A stretch of 64,000 nt of DNA from NCBI RefSeq assembly GCF_016446285.1, contig NZ_CP054140.1, forward strand, positions 2,647,501 through 2,711,500, read 5' to 3'. This DNA is from Desulfobulbus oligotrophicus (GTDB lineage: Bacteria > Desulfobacterota > Desulfobulbia > Desulfobulbales > Desulfobulbaceae). Position 1 is the first letter of the stretch. Every line of letters starts with the position of its first letter. Shown here piece after piece: positions 1 to 9,444 of this stretch. The position numbers and the translations under genes are program-made. The notes below the pieces were generated by a model that was given only the letters and a program-made list of their open reading frames with translations, did no database searches and was not told the origin of the DNA.

Positions 1-1898
1 ACCCGCACCGAAACGTGTACCGTTGATTTGGCCGGAAAATCAAGGTACTGGGCCCCAACCAGATTTTCATACCACTCATTGGCCATCTTTTCCGGAAGTT
101 TGAGCACTTCACCTCTGGCAAACCGAAGGACCCGCGGCCCTGCCTGTGTTTGCAGTTTGTTATCAAGGAGGCGGGCAATGGCAAGGATCTTTGCTCCCTG
201 ACCGCTGGTATCCCGCTGAAACTCCGCAGGCGGATCACCAAGAATGCTCGTTGCCTTTCCCACCCGGCAACTCCCGCTGCCGGTGGTGCACTCATAACGC
301 AGATTGTCCTCGGTCAACCAGCGCAGCTTGGAGGCCGTGTACGACACCATGTCGCGCGGCCGCTCATAGTCACGAAAAAAACTGCGTCCTATAAGAGAGG
401 ACGGCACAGGCAGCTGCAGATAATCCAGCACAGAGACAGTGATATCAACCAAACCATAGCCACCGGTTTTGATGCGCGGCAGCTGCTTTTGTTCGGGGGC
501 CAACACAATACCCAGGCCCCAGCTGCTGATCCAGTCCGCCACTGCTGAACCATGAGATTCATCGGACGTGAACACGACCAGCGTATCTTTAAACACCCCA
601 TCCTGGCGCAGCTCTCTGATGAACCGCCCCACTGCCCGGTCAAGGGCGACAACACTGGCCATCCGCCGCGAGCCGTACCGCTCTGCCGCCTCATCGGTCA
701 CCCCATAGGGCTGGTGGGTGCCCACTGTCAGCAGGGTCAGCATCCAGGGAGCCTTCTTGTTGCGTAGTTCACGGATATAGGTACGGGCACCACGGAAAAA
801 CACGTCATCAATCGGGCCCCATTCAAAGGCAAAGGGATTGGGCTCGGTGAACCACTCACTGCCATGGACCTGCTGAAACCCGATCACCTCCATAACCTTG
901 TCCTTTGCCATGAACTGCAGTCCGGCAGCCTGGAGATAATGGGTTGACCACCCATTGTCTGCCAGCTGGGCAGGCAGACATTCACCTGCCCGGGCAGGGT
1001 CGAGCAACAGTTCAAAGGCCTTTGGGGTATCAAAGGAGAGCTTACTGTAATCGCCGCACAGGATCGAATAAAGACCGCGGATTGTCTGGTGACTGTGCAC
1101 CGAAAAGTCGGGGATAAGCATGGCCTGGGTCGTATTTTTCGCCAGGTTTTCCATGGTTAACGTATCAGACTCCACTGCCATGGCATGGCGTAATTCGGGA
1201 TAATAGTAGTTAGAAACCCCTTCAAGCACCACAATGAGCACATTTTTGGCCTGCCCCTTTTCACTGAGCAAAGCCGTACCCATCAGATCAGATCGCTGCA
1301 ATGTTTCAGGTAAGGTTGCCTCTTCCGAACCTTGGGTCAAATAAAATATCATCGAAGATACAGCATCTTCAGCAAACCACTGCAACCCGTTATACCGGTC
1401 GGCCACCGGCTGTTCATCATATCGACCGCCTGCCACGCCCTGGGCAAGAAACAGGCATAAGGCTGCAGCACCGACCAGGATCCCCCCCTTGAGGCGGGAA
1501 CGCGGCGCAGGCCGTACAGCAACCAAAATCGGTAAAACGACCAGCGCCCCCACAACCCAGGGAGCAGAGAGCTTGAAACCGGCAACACTGGCGCCGACAA
1601 AGTCAGCATCTGTCAGATAATGCAGGTCCTGCCAGGTGGGCAACCGCTGCAGCGCTGCAAACAACTCGATGCTTGTCGCCTGAAACACACCCCACAAGAT
1701 GACCAGCGGGACCCGCAACCAGGCAGGACTGCAGCGGGCAATCGCATACAGCAAAACCCCGACAGCGATGTCGGAAAGCAGACCAATGGGCCGGCTCAGA
1801 CCGCTTGTTGAAAGACGGAAGAGCGCCGGTAACATACACACCGCTGTCAGAGCGACCGGTGAAAGAAATCGTACGGCTTTTTTTAACGCATTCATCAT
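1..1898 (-). CDS. Membrane-anchored sulfatase-fold phosphotransferase (LtaS/OpgB-like), C-terminus cut by window edge
   Basis: An uninterrupted minus-strand reading frame runs from ATG 1898 (a second in-frame ATG is at 1895) out of the window, at least 632 codons. The first 150 or so residues are hydrophobic with several membrane segments. The rest is a periplasmic sulfatase-type domain. A metal-site motif NVLIVVLEGVSN is near residue 215, and HSHQTIRGLYS follows, whose Thr is the likely nucleophile as in LtaS. Further motifs FTSDESHG and TVGTHQPYG match the family. Relatives transfer phosphoglycerol or phosphoethanolamine to surface glycans or lipids; the substrate cannot be told from sequence. 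No strong ribosome binding site precedes either ATG. The gene lies downstream of and co-directional with the K+ channel, across a 196 bp gap. Confidence 0.8.
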   Translation of the reverse strand, partial: MMNALKKAVRFLSPVALTAVCMLPALFRLSTSGLSRPIGLLSDIAVGVLLYAIARCSPAWLRVPLVILWGVFQATSIELFAALQRLPTWQDLHYLTDADFVGASVAGFKLSAPWVVGALVVLPILVAVRPAPRSRLKGGILVGAAALCLFLAQGVAGGRYDEQPVADRYNGLQWFAEDAVSSMIFYLTQGSEEATLPETLQRSDLMGTALLSEKGQAKNVLIVVLEGVSNYYYPELRHAMAVESDTLTMENLAKNTTQAMLIPDFSVHSHQTIRGLYSILCGDYSKLSFDTPKAFELLLDPARAGECLPAQLADNGWSTHYLQAAGLQFMAKDKVMEVIGFQQVHGSEWFTEPNPFAFEWGPIDDVFFRGARTYIRELRNKKAPWMLTLLTVGTHQPYGVTDEAAERYGSRRMASVVALDRAVGRFIRELRQDGVFKDTLVVFTSDESHGSAVADWISSWGLGIVLAPEQKQLPRIKTGGYGLVDITVSVLDYLQLPVPSSLIGRSFFRDYERPRDMVSYTASKLRWLTEDNLRYECTTGSGSCRVGKATSILGDPPAEFQRDTSGQGAKILAIARLLDNKLQTQAGPRVLRFARGEVLKLPEKMANEWYENLVGAQYLDFPAKSTVHVSVR

Positions 1899-2017
1899 AG
1901 AAAAAGTTGATCATAAAAAAGAGGAAAACATTGAAAAGACAACAGAATAAAACCGTTGCACGAAAGACACAGGTACCATCCGGAGGTGGTTATCGTATCT
2001 CACCAATATACTGTATA

Positions 2018-2047
2018 ATTGTAAAATAATATAGATACGGGGAGCAA
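2018..2047 (-). promoter_or_regulatory. Possible sigma-70-type promoter for the sulfatase-fold gene
   Basis: Read on the minus strand, TTGCTC (2047-2042) and TACAAT (2023-2018) are separated by 18 bp in a locally A+T-rich stretch, about 120 bp upstream of the sulfatase-fold start. The -10 matches consensus well and the -35 only partly. This is a visual match only. Confidence 0.25.
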
Positions 2048-2094
2048 TAAAGCCAGACAAAAGCGAAGAACCATTGTTGTGTCAGGAGACGTTC

Positions 2095-3789
2095 TCACAC
2101 ATCAGGATATTTTTTTGCAAACGCTTTTTCAGAAAAGATTGTGCCGATCATCAGCAGTTCATCCTCAGCAGAGAGTATCATGCCGGGGTCGGGATTGATA
2201 TGTAACTCGCCATCATGAAAAACAGCGATCACACTGCAACCCGTGCTCTCACGGATACCGCTGTTCAGAATACTTTTACCGACCAGCTGCGGATGGACCG
2301 GACACCGAAAGATATTCAACCCTTCAGTCACCATCAGTACTTTACCGGGTGTCAGGATATTGATGATGGTGTTGACAACGATGGAGGCATGCGACATGAC
2401 CAGATCAGCGCCGGCAGCATGCAGCCCGGTGATGTTGCGGTCCGGTGTTGCCCGGCTGATGATCTGAATATCCGGCCGCAGATGTCGACAGTAGATGGTG
2501 AGATAGATGTTGACATCATCGTTGTGAGTGGTGATGAAGACGGACGGTGCGGATTCAATACCTGCCTTGATCAGGGTCTGATAATCAGCAGCACTGCCGA
2601 CAATGCAGTTCTCCATATCCTCACAGATACGGGGATTCTTCTCAACCACCCGATGGGCCACCCCCTGTTCCCGCAATGTATCGGCAGCGGCCCGTCCCAC
2701 CCTGCCCCCGCCGAGAATAAGAATAGGCGCTGAATTCGGGGGTTGCGACTCACCGACAAACGCACCGTAGGCGTCCAGCTGTTCGGTGGTACCAACCAGC
2801 ACCAGGACTGTACTCGATTCAATTTTGGTCTCAGGATGGGGCAGAGAAAAATATCCCCGACTCCACAACCCGACAATGTTCAGACCAGTGGCCTGCCGCA
2901 GGCCGATCTCACGGATAGTGCGACCAACCAGGTGAGTGCGCATGGCCAGGGCCTCGGCAATGACCAGTTCTTCAAAACGACCGATGATGTTGGAATGGGT
3001 GCGGGCTCCCAGCGTACGACGGGCCAGTGAATGGCCGAGCATATTCATAAACTGAAAGACATGACTGCATCCGGCCAGTCGGAGAATGGCGACGGAATCG
3101 TCCATGTCGGCATTGGCAATAATCGGAACGTGCGGCGAGATCTCCCGGACCGTGTACACGATGCTGGTGTTCTTCATATCATCGTTGAGCACCACCACCA
3201 TGGCGGCCCGATCGACACGGGCACGGAGATAGGTATCAGCATCATCAAGCTCGCCCACCAGCACACGATATCCCTGATCAACAAGATCAATGGCCTGCTG
3301 CACCTCTGTAACGAGAAACACATAACTGTGCCCATACTGTTTCAGGCGTTGTACAAGCGCGATGCCGATGGGATCGAAACAGGTGATGATAACGTGTTTC
3401 GTGATCTCCGCAGGTAACTGTCGGGGTATCCGCGATTTCCTCTGCGCCTCAAGCCAGGGGGCATAGAAGTACTTGATAAAGGTAAAAGGCAGCACTATCA
3501 AAAACAGGATAATGCCGGACAGCAGCACAACGATCGAAAAACATTTGCCCAAATCACTGTTAAACGTGATATCGCCGAACCCCAGGGTCGACATCACGGT
3601 CAGGGCCCAGTAAAGACCGGTAATCGCTGAGTAGTCACGCCCCTCGTGGAGCATGATGACATGAAACAGGTAGCTGTAGATGGACACCAAAACAATCAGG
3701 AAAACGGTGAACTTCACCAGCGAGAGGGCGTTGCGGCGGACCACATGGTTCCGGACGAAAAAAAACATAAGCGAAGGGAGAAATTTCAT
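2095..3789 (-). CDS. Potassium channel with two TrkA-N/RCK domains
   Basis: The protein has 564 residues. Two transmembrane segments (about residues 25-45 and 82-106) flank a pore helix and selectivity filter TLGFGD at residues 68-73, a variant of the canonical TVGYGD. A cytoplasmic region follows with two Rossmann-type RCK units. The first starts near HVIITCFDPIG (about residue 130) and the second near PILILGGGRVGRAA (about residue 354); each is followed by a TrkA-C-like segment. Such channels gate K+ flux across the inner membrane in response to nucleotides or cations. The gene is divergent from a K+/H+ antiporter at 4273, so the two probably form a potassium homeostasis pair. The ligand is unknown. 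Confidence 0.88.
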   Translation of the reverse strand: MKFLPSLMFFFVRNHVVRRNALSLVKFTVFLIVLVSIYSYLFHVIMLHEGRDYSAITGLYWALTVMSTLGFGDITFNSDLGKCFSIVVLLSGIILFLIVLPFTFIKYFYAPWLEAQRKSRIPRQLPAEITKHVIITCFDPIGIALVQRLKQYGHSYVFLVTEVQQAIDLVDQGYRVLVGELDDADTYLRARVDRAAMVVVLNDDMKNTSIVYTVREISPHVPIIANADMDDSVAILRLAGCSHVFQFMNMLGHSLARRTLGARTHSNIIGRFEELVIAEALAMRTHLVGRTIREIGLRQATGLNIVGLWSRGYFSLPHPETKIESSTVLVLVGTTEQLDAYGAFVGESQPPNSAPILILGGGRVGRAAADTLREQGVAHRVVEKNPRICEDMENCIVGSAADYQTLIKAGIESAPSVFITTHNDDVNIYLTIYCRHLRPDIQIISRATPDRNITGLHAAGADLVMSHASIVVNTIINILTPGKVLMVTEGLNIFRCPVHPQLVGKSILNSGIRESTGCSVIAVFHDGELHINPDPGMILSAEDELLMIGTIFSEKAFAKKYPDV

Positions 3790-4272
3790 GGCAAAATCAT
3801 TAGACTAAAAAGAGATTCGCAGAACAGTACATCATGGTTTCCCTGACAACAAGACCTCTCTGCCAATGAATCTCCCGACTCAGAAACAGGTACTCTTCCA
3901 AAAATCCTGGTATAGACGTGGTTGCAACAAAAACAGCCGCAGCGAATATCCTGTGCGCAAAACGTTCATCAACCCATCTGAAATCGGACCGGCAACTCTT
4001 GCTTTTTACAAAGAGAACTGTATGTTGGCAACAGCTGTTCAACTGTATCGTGACAATGCGCACCGAAACACATCACAGGGATGAACATGCACACTGCTCT
4101 CTGCCTGTCACTCCTTTGACATGCACAGCCATGACACGGCAAGATCAATGAAAAACACGCTCCCCAGTCAGGCGGAAAGAGGAGTATTCCTTTCTGTGCT
4201 GCAACCGGGTCTGTACAGCATTCGTCTGAAAAATCAGCCGGCACTCCATCAAACCACCCACCCTGGAGGAAC
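3790..4272. other. Divergent intergenic region between K+ channel and K+/H+ antiporter
   Basis: This 483 bp stretch must hold the promoters of both divergent genes. A good ribosome binding site (TGGAGGA) lies just before the antiporter ATG at 4273. I checked it for a c-di-AMP (ydaO-type) riboswitch, which often controls K+ transport genes, and saw none. Short open frames inside show no recognisable protein. Confidence 0.5.
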
Positions 4273-6033
4273 ATGATCTCCGTCAACACCATTATCTTAA
4301 TGACCGGCATTCTCCTGCTGCTCGGCATCGGTTCAAGTAAGTTCTCAACCCGAATCGGTATGCCGATGCTCGTTCTCTTCCTGGGCGTCGGTATGCTGGC
4401 AGGGTCAGAGGGTATTGGTCGGATTGCCTTTGAAGACTATCATTTTGCCAACATCATCGGCAGTATAGCCCTGGCGGTGATCCTCTTTGATGGTGGTCTG
4501 CATACCACACTCCAGGCGGTACAGACATCGTGGCGAGCCGCTCTTCCCCTTGCCACCGTGGGTGTACTGCTGACCTCGGTACTCACCGGTGCTGCTGCAG
4601 CCTGGATCCTCGGCATCCCTCTTCTGCACGGTATGCTGCTTGGTTCCATCGTCGGTTCCACAGATGCGGCCGCTGTTTTTTCAACGCTGCGCACCAGCGG
4701 ACTGCGGCTTTCGCCACGCGTTACCGCGATCCTTGAGGTGGAGAGCGGCTCCAACGACCCCATGGCTATTTTTCTCACTGTTGCTCTTATCAGCCTGATC
4801 ATGGGCACGGCCAACTCGTTCTCGGAAATGATCCTCTTTTTCATCCTCCAGTTCGGTGTCGGCAGCATAGTGGGTATTGGCGGCGGTTTCGCGGCTGTCT
4901 GGCTGGCCAATCGAATCAATCTTGACTATCCCGGTCTTTATCCGATTCTGGTGCTTGCCTGCGGCCTGCTTATCTTTGGAGTGGCTGCTGTTTTTGAGGG
5001 CAGCAGCTTTCTTGCCGTTTACCTTGCCGGGATTGTCCTGGCCAACAAGTCCCTGGTGTACCGCAACGGAATCCTTCAGTTTCACGATGCTGCAGCCTGG
5101 CTCAGCCAGATCGTGCTGTTTGTTATGCTTGGCCTGCTCAGCTTCCCCAGCCGCCTGACAACGGTTGCCCTGGATGGGCTGATCGTGGCCCTGGTGCTCA
5201 TCTTCATCGCCAGACCGGTGGCAGTGTGGCTTTCTATTTTTCCCCTGCGTCTCAATCTCCGGGAACTCACCTTTCTCTCCTGGGTCGGTCTTAAAGGCGC
5301 TGTCCCGGTCACCCTGGCCACCTTTCCCCTCCTCGCGGGGGTACCGCACAGCCAGCTGATCTTCAACGTTGTGTTTTTTGTAGTGTTGATCTCCGCCATT
5401 ACCCAGGGATGGTCGCTGGCTCCGGTTGCCCGCTGGCTCCGTCTGGGCATACCAGCGGACACCACCCCGCCGATCACTATGGAAATCAACGCGCTGCGCC
5501 ATGTGGACGGTGAAATTGTCGAGTACCGGGTTGCGGCCAATTCACTGGTTGCCGACAAAACTCTCCGTGACCTCGCCCTTCCCTACGACATGACCGTCAC
5601 CCTGGTGGTTCGGGATGATGAGGTGATCATGCCGCGGGGCAGCACAGTGCTTAAACCGGGTGATAAGGTGTTCGTGGCCATGCGTAAAAAAATCAAACCG
5701 CTCCTGGATTGCCTGTTTGATACCTGTGCAGAACCGTTGATCCTGCATCCCGGCGAACGTATCATCTTTCGTGCCGACCACACTGTCCGTCAACTCTGCA
5801 CCCTCTTCTCCCTCGGCTGTCAGCAGGAAGTGCAGGATACCCTGGGTTCGCTGATCAAAGACACGCAGCTCAGTGCTCCGTACCGGCTCGGCCCCTTTCT
5901 CGTCACCCCCGGAACAGATGCCAAACTCGTCACCCTGGTGTATTCTCCACTTGAAATCAGCACGTTAAACATCAGTAATCAACCGATACCTCAAATCACG
6001 CCGGAAACTGATCAGGCGCACAATCTATCATGA
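4273..6033 (+). CDS. cvrA: K+/H+ (or Na+/H+) antiporter, CPA1 family, NhaP2/CvrA type
   Basis: The protein has 586 residues, close to the usual size of CvrA/NhaP2. About 12 transmembrane segments fill residues 1-385. The N-terminus IGMPMLVLFLGVGMLAGSEG is typical, and the acidic transport-site region reads VESGSNDPMA. A cytoplasmic tail follows: a TrkA-C-like domain (about residues 405-485) and a CorC/HlyC-like domain at the end. It would expel cytoplasmic K+ in exchange for protons at the inner membrane. Start ATG 4273 has TGGAGGA at proper spacing. It stands divergent to the K+ channel and is followed 68 bp later by a universal stress protein. The exact ion is uncertain. Confidence 0.88.
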   Translation: MISVNTIILMTGILLLLGIGSSKFSTRIGMPMLVLFLGVGMLAGSEGIGRIAFEDYHFANIIGSIALAVILFDGGLHTTLQAVQTSWRAALPLATVGVLLTSVLTGAAAAWILGIPLLHGMLLGSIVGSTDAAAVFSTLRTSGLRLSPRVTAILEVESGSNDPMAIFLTVALISLIMGTANSFSEMILFFILQFGVGSIVGIGGGFAAVWLANRINLDYPGLYPILVLACGLLIFGVAAVFEGSSFLAVYLAGIVLANKSLVYRNGILQFHDAAAWLSQIVLFVMLGLLSFPSRLTTVALDGLIVALVLIFIARPVAVWLSIFPLRLNLRELTFLSWVGLKGAVPVTLATFPLLAGVPHSQLIFNVVFFVVLISAITQGWSLAPVARWLRLGIPADTTPPITMEINALRHVDGEIVEYRVAANSLVADKTLRDLALPYDMTVTLVVRDDEVIMPRGSTVLKPGDKVFVAMRKKIKPLLDCLFDTCAEPLILHPGERIIFRADHTVRQLCTLFSLGCQQEVQDTLGSLIKDTQLSAPYRLGPFLVTPGTDAKLVTLVYSPLEISTLNISNQPIPQITPETDQAHNLS

Positions 6034-6101
6034 GGCAGGTCTACAGCCGAAATTTACCCGGCAACCGGCCCCTTGTCGGCTTGATTTGACAGGAGCATGT
6101 C

Positions 6102-7037
6102 ATGCGTAATTTTCAGAATATCCTCTATGTCAGCACCGGCCTGAGCGATGAAACCGAAGGTCTTAAGCATGCCCTGGCCCTGGCCCATACCAACGATCTT
6201 CCACTGACCTTTTTCCTGACGTTCCCGAGACTGGGCACAGCTGAGCAGGCGTATCAGGAAAAATTTCAGGCGTTTCTCGTCCAGCAGGCAGAGACCGCCC
6301 TTGAAAATGCCCGGGCAGCTCTCCAGCTGGCCGACAATGTCCCTCTTGTTCGCCTGGTTGTTGAAGACGATCAAAAATCACCGATCAGCAGCATTGTCCG
6401 TCGTGTGCAGCAGCATGAGCATGACCTGCTGATTAAAGAGGCCGAGCCACAGGAAGAGCCCGGCTTCAAGACCATGGACATGACACTGCTGCGACAGTGT
6501 CCCTGCTCTATCTGGCTGGCTCATCCGATCACCCGGTCTCACCGGGATATCCGGGTGGCAGCGGCGGTCAATCCGGAAAACCGCGATCAGCTCCACCGCG
6601 ATCTGTCACTGTGGATACTGGAGATCAGCCGGACCCTGGCCGGTTACTGCAACGGCCGGCTGGATATCTGTTCCTGCTGGGATTTTGAATTTGAACGATA
6701 CCTGCGGGGCAGCAGCCTGGCCGACATGCCGGATCGCAACATCCTCGGCGCTGTTGACTATGCAGAGGCTGCACATTTTGCCGAACTCAACGACCTCATC
6801 CATGAGGCAGGTATTGATGAGCCCTTTCATGTTCACCGATTAAAAGGCCGGCCGGAAGACCGGATCCCCGCCTTTGTCCGCGGCAGAGGCATTGATATCC
6901 TGGTCATGGGCTCCATGTCCAGAACCGGTATTGCCGGATTTTTCATAGGCAATACGGCTGAAGACATCATCAACCAGCTCAACTGCACCCTGGTGGCCCT
7001 CAAGCCGGTCACACTCATCGAGTCGGCCGGTATTTAA
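6102..7037 (+). CDS. Tandem universal stress protein (UspA family)
   Basis: The protein has 311 residues, the size of a two-domain UspE-like protein. The N-terminal half begins MRNFQNILYVSTGLSD. The C-terminal half ends with the nucleotide-binding signature GRGIDILVMGSMSRTGIAGFFIGNTAEDI, which has the G-2x-G-9x-G(S/T)-like layout of ATP-binding Usps. A short Shine-Dalgarno GGAG lies before the ATG. It follows the K+/H+ antiporter in the same direction and may be co-transcribed, consistent with Usp domains often accompanying CPA-type antiporters. It is soluble and cytoplasmic by composition. Confidence 0.85.
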   Translation: MRNFQNILYVSTGLSDETEGLKHALALAHTNDLPLTFFLTFPRLGTAEQAYQEKFQAFLVQQAETALENARAALQLADNVPLVRLVVEDDQKSPISSIVRRVQQHEHDLLIKEAEPQEEPGFKTMDMTLLRQCPCSIWLAHPITRSHRDIRVAAAVNPENRDQLHRDLSLWILEISRTLAGYCNGRLDICSCWDFEFERYLRGSSLADMPDRNILGAVDYAEAAHFAELNDLIHEAGIDEPFHVHRLKGRPEDRIPAFVRGRGIDILVMGSMSRTGIAGFFIGNTAEDIINQLNCTLVALKPVTLIESAGI

Positions 7038-7071
7038 GCCACAGGTACACCGGCTCTGTGCCCTGAACCAC

Positions 7072-7100
7072 GGCCATGGACAGTCTTCCTGTCCATGGCC
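7072..7100. terminator. Perfect 12-bp hairpin between convergent genes, likely bidirectional terminator
   Basis: GGCCATGGACAG (7072-7083) and CTGTCCATGGCC (7089-7100) form a perfect 12-bp stem with the 5-base loop TCTTC. It sits between the ends of the convergent stress-protein and reductase genes. There is no U-run on either strand, so it may work with Rho or as an mRNA end stabiliser. Confidence 0.65.
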
Positions 7101-7124
7101 ATCGGTTGCAGCGCAGCGGTTCAA

Positions 7125-7760
7125 TCAGCGAATAAAATTCATCGCTATCTTGTTTTCACGTTCCGGCGGGGGGACAGCTCCCTTACCGTGTTCAATCAGG
7201 CGTAACAGCCAGGCCATATTCTTGGCAAGGACCCGCATAATCTGCCGACCTTCCTCATCTTTCATCACCTCGCCCGGCCGCGTCCCGTGAACAACGTTCC
7301 AGTAGTTGGACGTCGGTATCAGCATCTCGGCATAACAGAGAAAATTGTTCAGCTGATTAAAGGCGGGTAAGCCGCCGGAACGGCGAACAGCCACCACCGA
7401 TGCACCCACCTTATGCCGCAGCATACTGTCATTGGCACCGGTTACATAAAACGCCCGGTCAAGAAAGGACTTCATGGTCCCGGCCACAGCCGAATAGTGC
7501 ACCGGTGTTCCCAGCAGGATACCGTCCGCCCCCTTCATCAGCTGAATCCACTCATTAACCGGATCGTCGGTCTGGATACACTGTTCATTCTTCATCTTAA
7601 AGCACTGGCCGCAGGCAAGGCAGCCCCGAACCGGCTTGTTGCCGACATGAACGATCTCTGTGGCAATGTTCTGCTTTTCCAGCTCCTCTGTGACCATGGA
7701 CAACGCATGCCAAGTGTTGCCCTTTGCATTCGGGCTACCGTTGAAGGCGACAATTTTCAT
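7125..7760 (-). CDS. Flavodoxin-fold NAD(P)H-dependent FMN reductase (iron-sulfur flavoprotein-like)
   Basis: The protein has 211 residues. The N-terminus MKIVAFNGSPNAKGNT is the FMN-phosphate loop of the NADPH-dependent FMN reductase family. GCLACGQCFKMKNEQC gives a CxxCxxCx7C cluster (about residues 46-61) as in iron-sulfur flavoproteins, so a [4Fe-4S] cluster is possible. GTPVHYSAVAGTMKSFLDR is the second flavin-binding motif. It probably moves electrons in the cytoplasm, perhaps in oxidative stress defence. It is divergent from srkA across a 119 bp region with an inverted repeat at 7806-7837. The electron partner is unknown. Confidence 0.85.
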   Translation of the reverse strand: MKIVAFNGSPNAKGNTWHALSMVTEELEKQNIATEIVHVGNKPVRGCLACGQCFKMKNEQCIQTDDPVNEWIQLMKGADGILLGTPVHYSAVAGTMKSFLDRAFYVTGANDSMLRHKVGASVVAVRRSGGLPAFNQLNNFLCYAEMLIPTSNYWNVVHGTRPGEVMKDEEGRQIMRVLAKNMAWLLRLIEHGKGAVPPPERENKIAMNFIR

Positions 7761-7805
7761 GTGGACTCTCCTTGACTAATCATGATGCATTTCTTTTCTT
7801 TTCCC

Positions 7806-7837
7806 AGTAAAGTGACTACCTTGTACCATACTTTACT
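7806..7837. promoter_or_regulatory. Inverted repeat AGTAAAGT / ACTTTACT in divergent promoter region
   Basis: An 8-bp perfect inverted repeat (7806-7813 and 7830-7837) with a 16-bp spacer lies between the divergent FMN reductase and srkA genes. The geometry fits a dimeric regulator site, and flavodoxin-fold reductases are often under HxlR- or MarR-type control. It could also be a chance A+T-rich palindrome. Confidence 0.35.
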
Positions 7838-7879
7838 CCACGTGAACAATGTACTTTTCCAAACAGGGGGTAACTTGGC

Positions 7880-8905
7880 ATGGCAGCATCACCTCAATCA
7901 GCATCAGCGCAATCCGCTTTTAACGGTTTAACCCCGGAGCGCATCCTACAGACGGTTGAAACCAGTCTCAACACCACCTGTACCAACCTCTGTCGCCCAT
8001 ACAACAGTTATATCAACCGCGTGTATGAGATAGAAACCAGTGATGGCGTCGGCCTGGTGGTCAAATTTTATCGTCCCGGCCGATGGTCGCAGCAGGCAGT
8101 CCAGGAGGAGCATGATTTTCTGTTGGAACTGGCAGCCGAAGAGATCCCTGTGATCGCACCGTGTGCCTTGCGTCAGGGCGGCACCCTCGGTGTTGATGAC
8201 AACCTCCTGTATGCCGTGTTTCCACGCAAAGGCGGCAGAGGTGTTGACGAGCTCAATGAGGAACAGTGGTTAGCCATTGGTCGTCTGCTCGGTCGTGTCC
8301 ATATGGTGGGAGCACGGTCGACGGCCCAGCATCGCAACCGGATGCACCCTGCCGTGACCACCGCGGCCCAGGTGGACTATATCCTCGCCAGCGGGCTCAT
8401 TCCCAAGGATCTTAAGCAGGCCTATCAACACATAAGTCAGCAGATCATCGCTGTGATTGAGCCGCTTTTTGCCGATCAGGCCTATAGCCGCATCCATGGT
8501 GACTGCCACCGTGGCAACCTGATTGATCGCCCCGGGGAATCGCTCTATCTGATAGATTTCGACGACATGGTCCTCGGTCCACCGGTGCAGGATATCTGGA
8601 TGCTGCTCCCCGGCCCTCTTGAGGAAGGTACCGTTGAAATCGACCTGTTCATTGAAGGATACGAGACCTTCCGCCCCTTTGATCGCTCCAGCCTTCGTCT
8701 GATAGAACCGTTACGAGCCATGCGATTTATCCATTATACCGCCTGGTGTGCCCTGCAGGTGGTTGAGGATGGGAAGACCTGCGTGTATCCTGACTTTGGA
8801 TCCCGTCAATACTGGGAGGATGAAATTGCAGACCTGCACGATCAGTGGGAGCGCATCAGGTCTGCCATACACGCCCCTGACAACCGGCTTGAGCATGCCT
8901 GGTGA
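7880..8905 (+). CDS. srkA: Stress response kinase A (YihE/RdoA-like Ser/Thr kinase)
   Basis: The protein has 341 residues and an aminoglycoside-phosphotransferase-like kinase fold. VKFYRPGRW near residue 56 carries the ATP-anchoring lysine and is a hallmark of SrkA. The catalytic loop IHGDCHRGNLI (about residue 210) is followed by the metal-binding motif YLIDFDDMVLGPPVQD (about residue 228). SrkA counters stress-induced death in E. coli. The gene stands alone on the plus strand behind a good GGGGG-rich ribosome binding site. The kinase substrate is unknown. Confidence 0.85.
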   Translation: MAASPQSASAQSAFNGLTPERILQTVETSLNTTCTNLCRPYNSYINRVYEIETSDGVGLVVKFYRPGRWSQQAVQEEHDFLLELAAEEIPVIAPCALRQGGTLGVDDNLLYAVFPRKGGRGVDELNEEQWLAIGRLLGRVHMVGARSTAQHRNRMHPAVTTAAQVDYILASGLIPKDLKQAYQHISQQIIAVIEPLFADQAYSRIHGDCHRGNLIDRPGESLYLIDFDDMVLGPPVQDIWMLLPGPLEEGTVEIDLFIEGYETFRPFDRSSLRLIEPLRAMRFIHYTAWCALQVVEDGKTCVYPDFGSRQYWEDEIADLHDQWERIRSAIHAPDNRLEHAW

Positions 8906-9131
8906 AGCAGTGCATCCGCTTTCCGGCGTGATGGAACTGCTCAAATAAGAATCAGGCTCGTTTTGTCGCCCACAGGGTACAGGCTAAAAAATACTTCCAC
9001 AGATCCCCGATTCCCTGTATAGTTGCCGGCGGATGGAAGCATTTCAAAGTCCAACCTGGCGGGTTGTGCAGAAGTACAGCTGTACGATTGTCACTTGCCA
9101 AGGAACACAAAAGTATTTTCGGAGGTTTTTC

Positions 9132-9404
9132 ATGAAACGGATATGCAGGCTTGCAGTTTTCGCAATCGCCGCCCTTGCTCTGGCCGGATGCGGTGCTGCC
9201 ACTATTGCCCCAAACTATCACTCCACTGATCCTGAGCTCATGCGCGTCGGTGGTGATATGCCTGGTCAGAAAGAACCAGAAATCATCAACATGGGTTCCT
9301 ACTGTCTCAAAGTGGTTGATACGTGGAAAAGTGAAGGCCAAACACCGGACGGACAACCGATCTGGACAAAAGACAGCTTTCGTAACGTTGTCCCCTGCCG
9401 TTAA
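9132..9404 (+). CDS. Small predicted lipoprotein
   Basis: The start chosen is ATG 9132, with GGAGG at 9121-9125; a longer frame from 9033 lacks a ribosome binding site and would bury the signal peptide. The 90-residue product starts MKRICRLAVFAIAALALAGC, a lipoprotein signal peptide with lipobox LAGC, so Cys20 would be lipidated. The mature 71 residues have two further cysteines (in SYCLKV and at the C-terminus VVPCR) that may form a disulfide. No known family is recognised. A hairpin follows directly. Confidence 0.72.
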   Translation: MKRICRLAVFAIAALALAGCGAATIAPNYHSTDPELMRVGGDMPGQKEPEIINMGSYCLKVVDTWKSEGQTPDGQPIWTKDSFRNVVPCR

Positions 9405-9416
9405 CCATCTCATCTG

Positions 9417-9444
9417 TCCGGCGTCCGAATCTTCGGGCGCCGGA
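9417..9444 (+). terminator. Hairpin terminator after the lipoprotein gene
   Basis: TCCGGCGTCCGAA (9417-9429) pairs with TTCGGGCGCCGGA (9432-9444), a 13-bp stem with one G-T wobble and a very tight turn. There is no downstream T-run. The rest of the gap to the next gene (9445-9706) holds no recognised element except a possible -10 TATGAT at 9672-9677. Confidence 0.55.

Noticed and set aside
3790-4272. c-di-AMP riboswitch upstream of the K+ genes
   Set aside because: The conserved blocks of the ydaO motif are not present on either strand.
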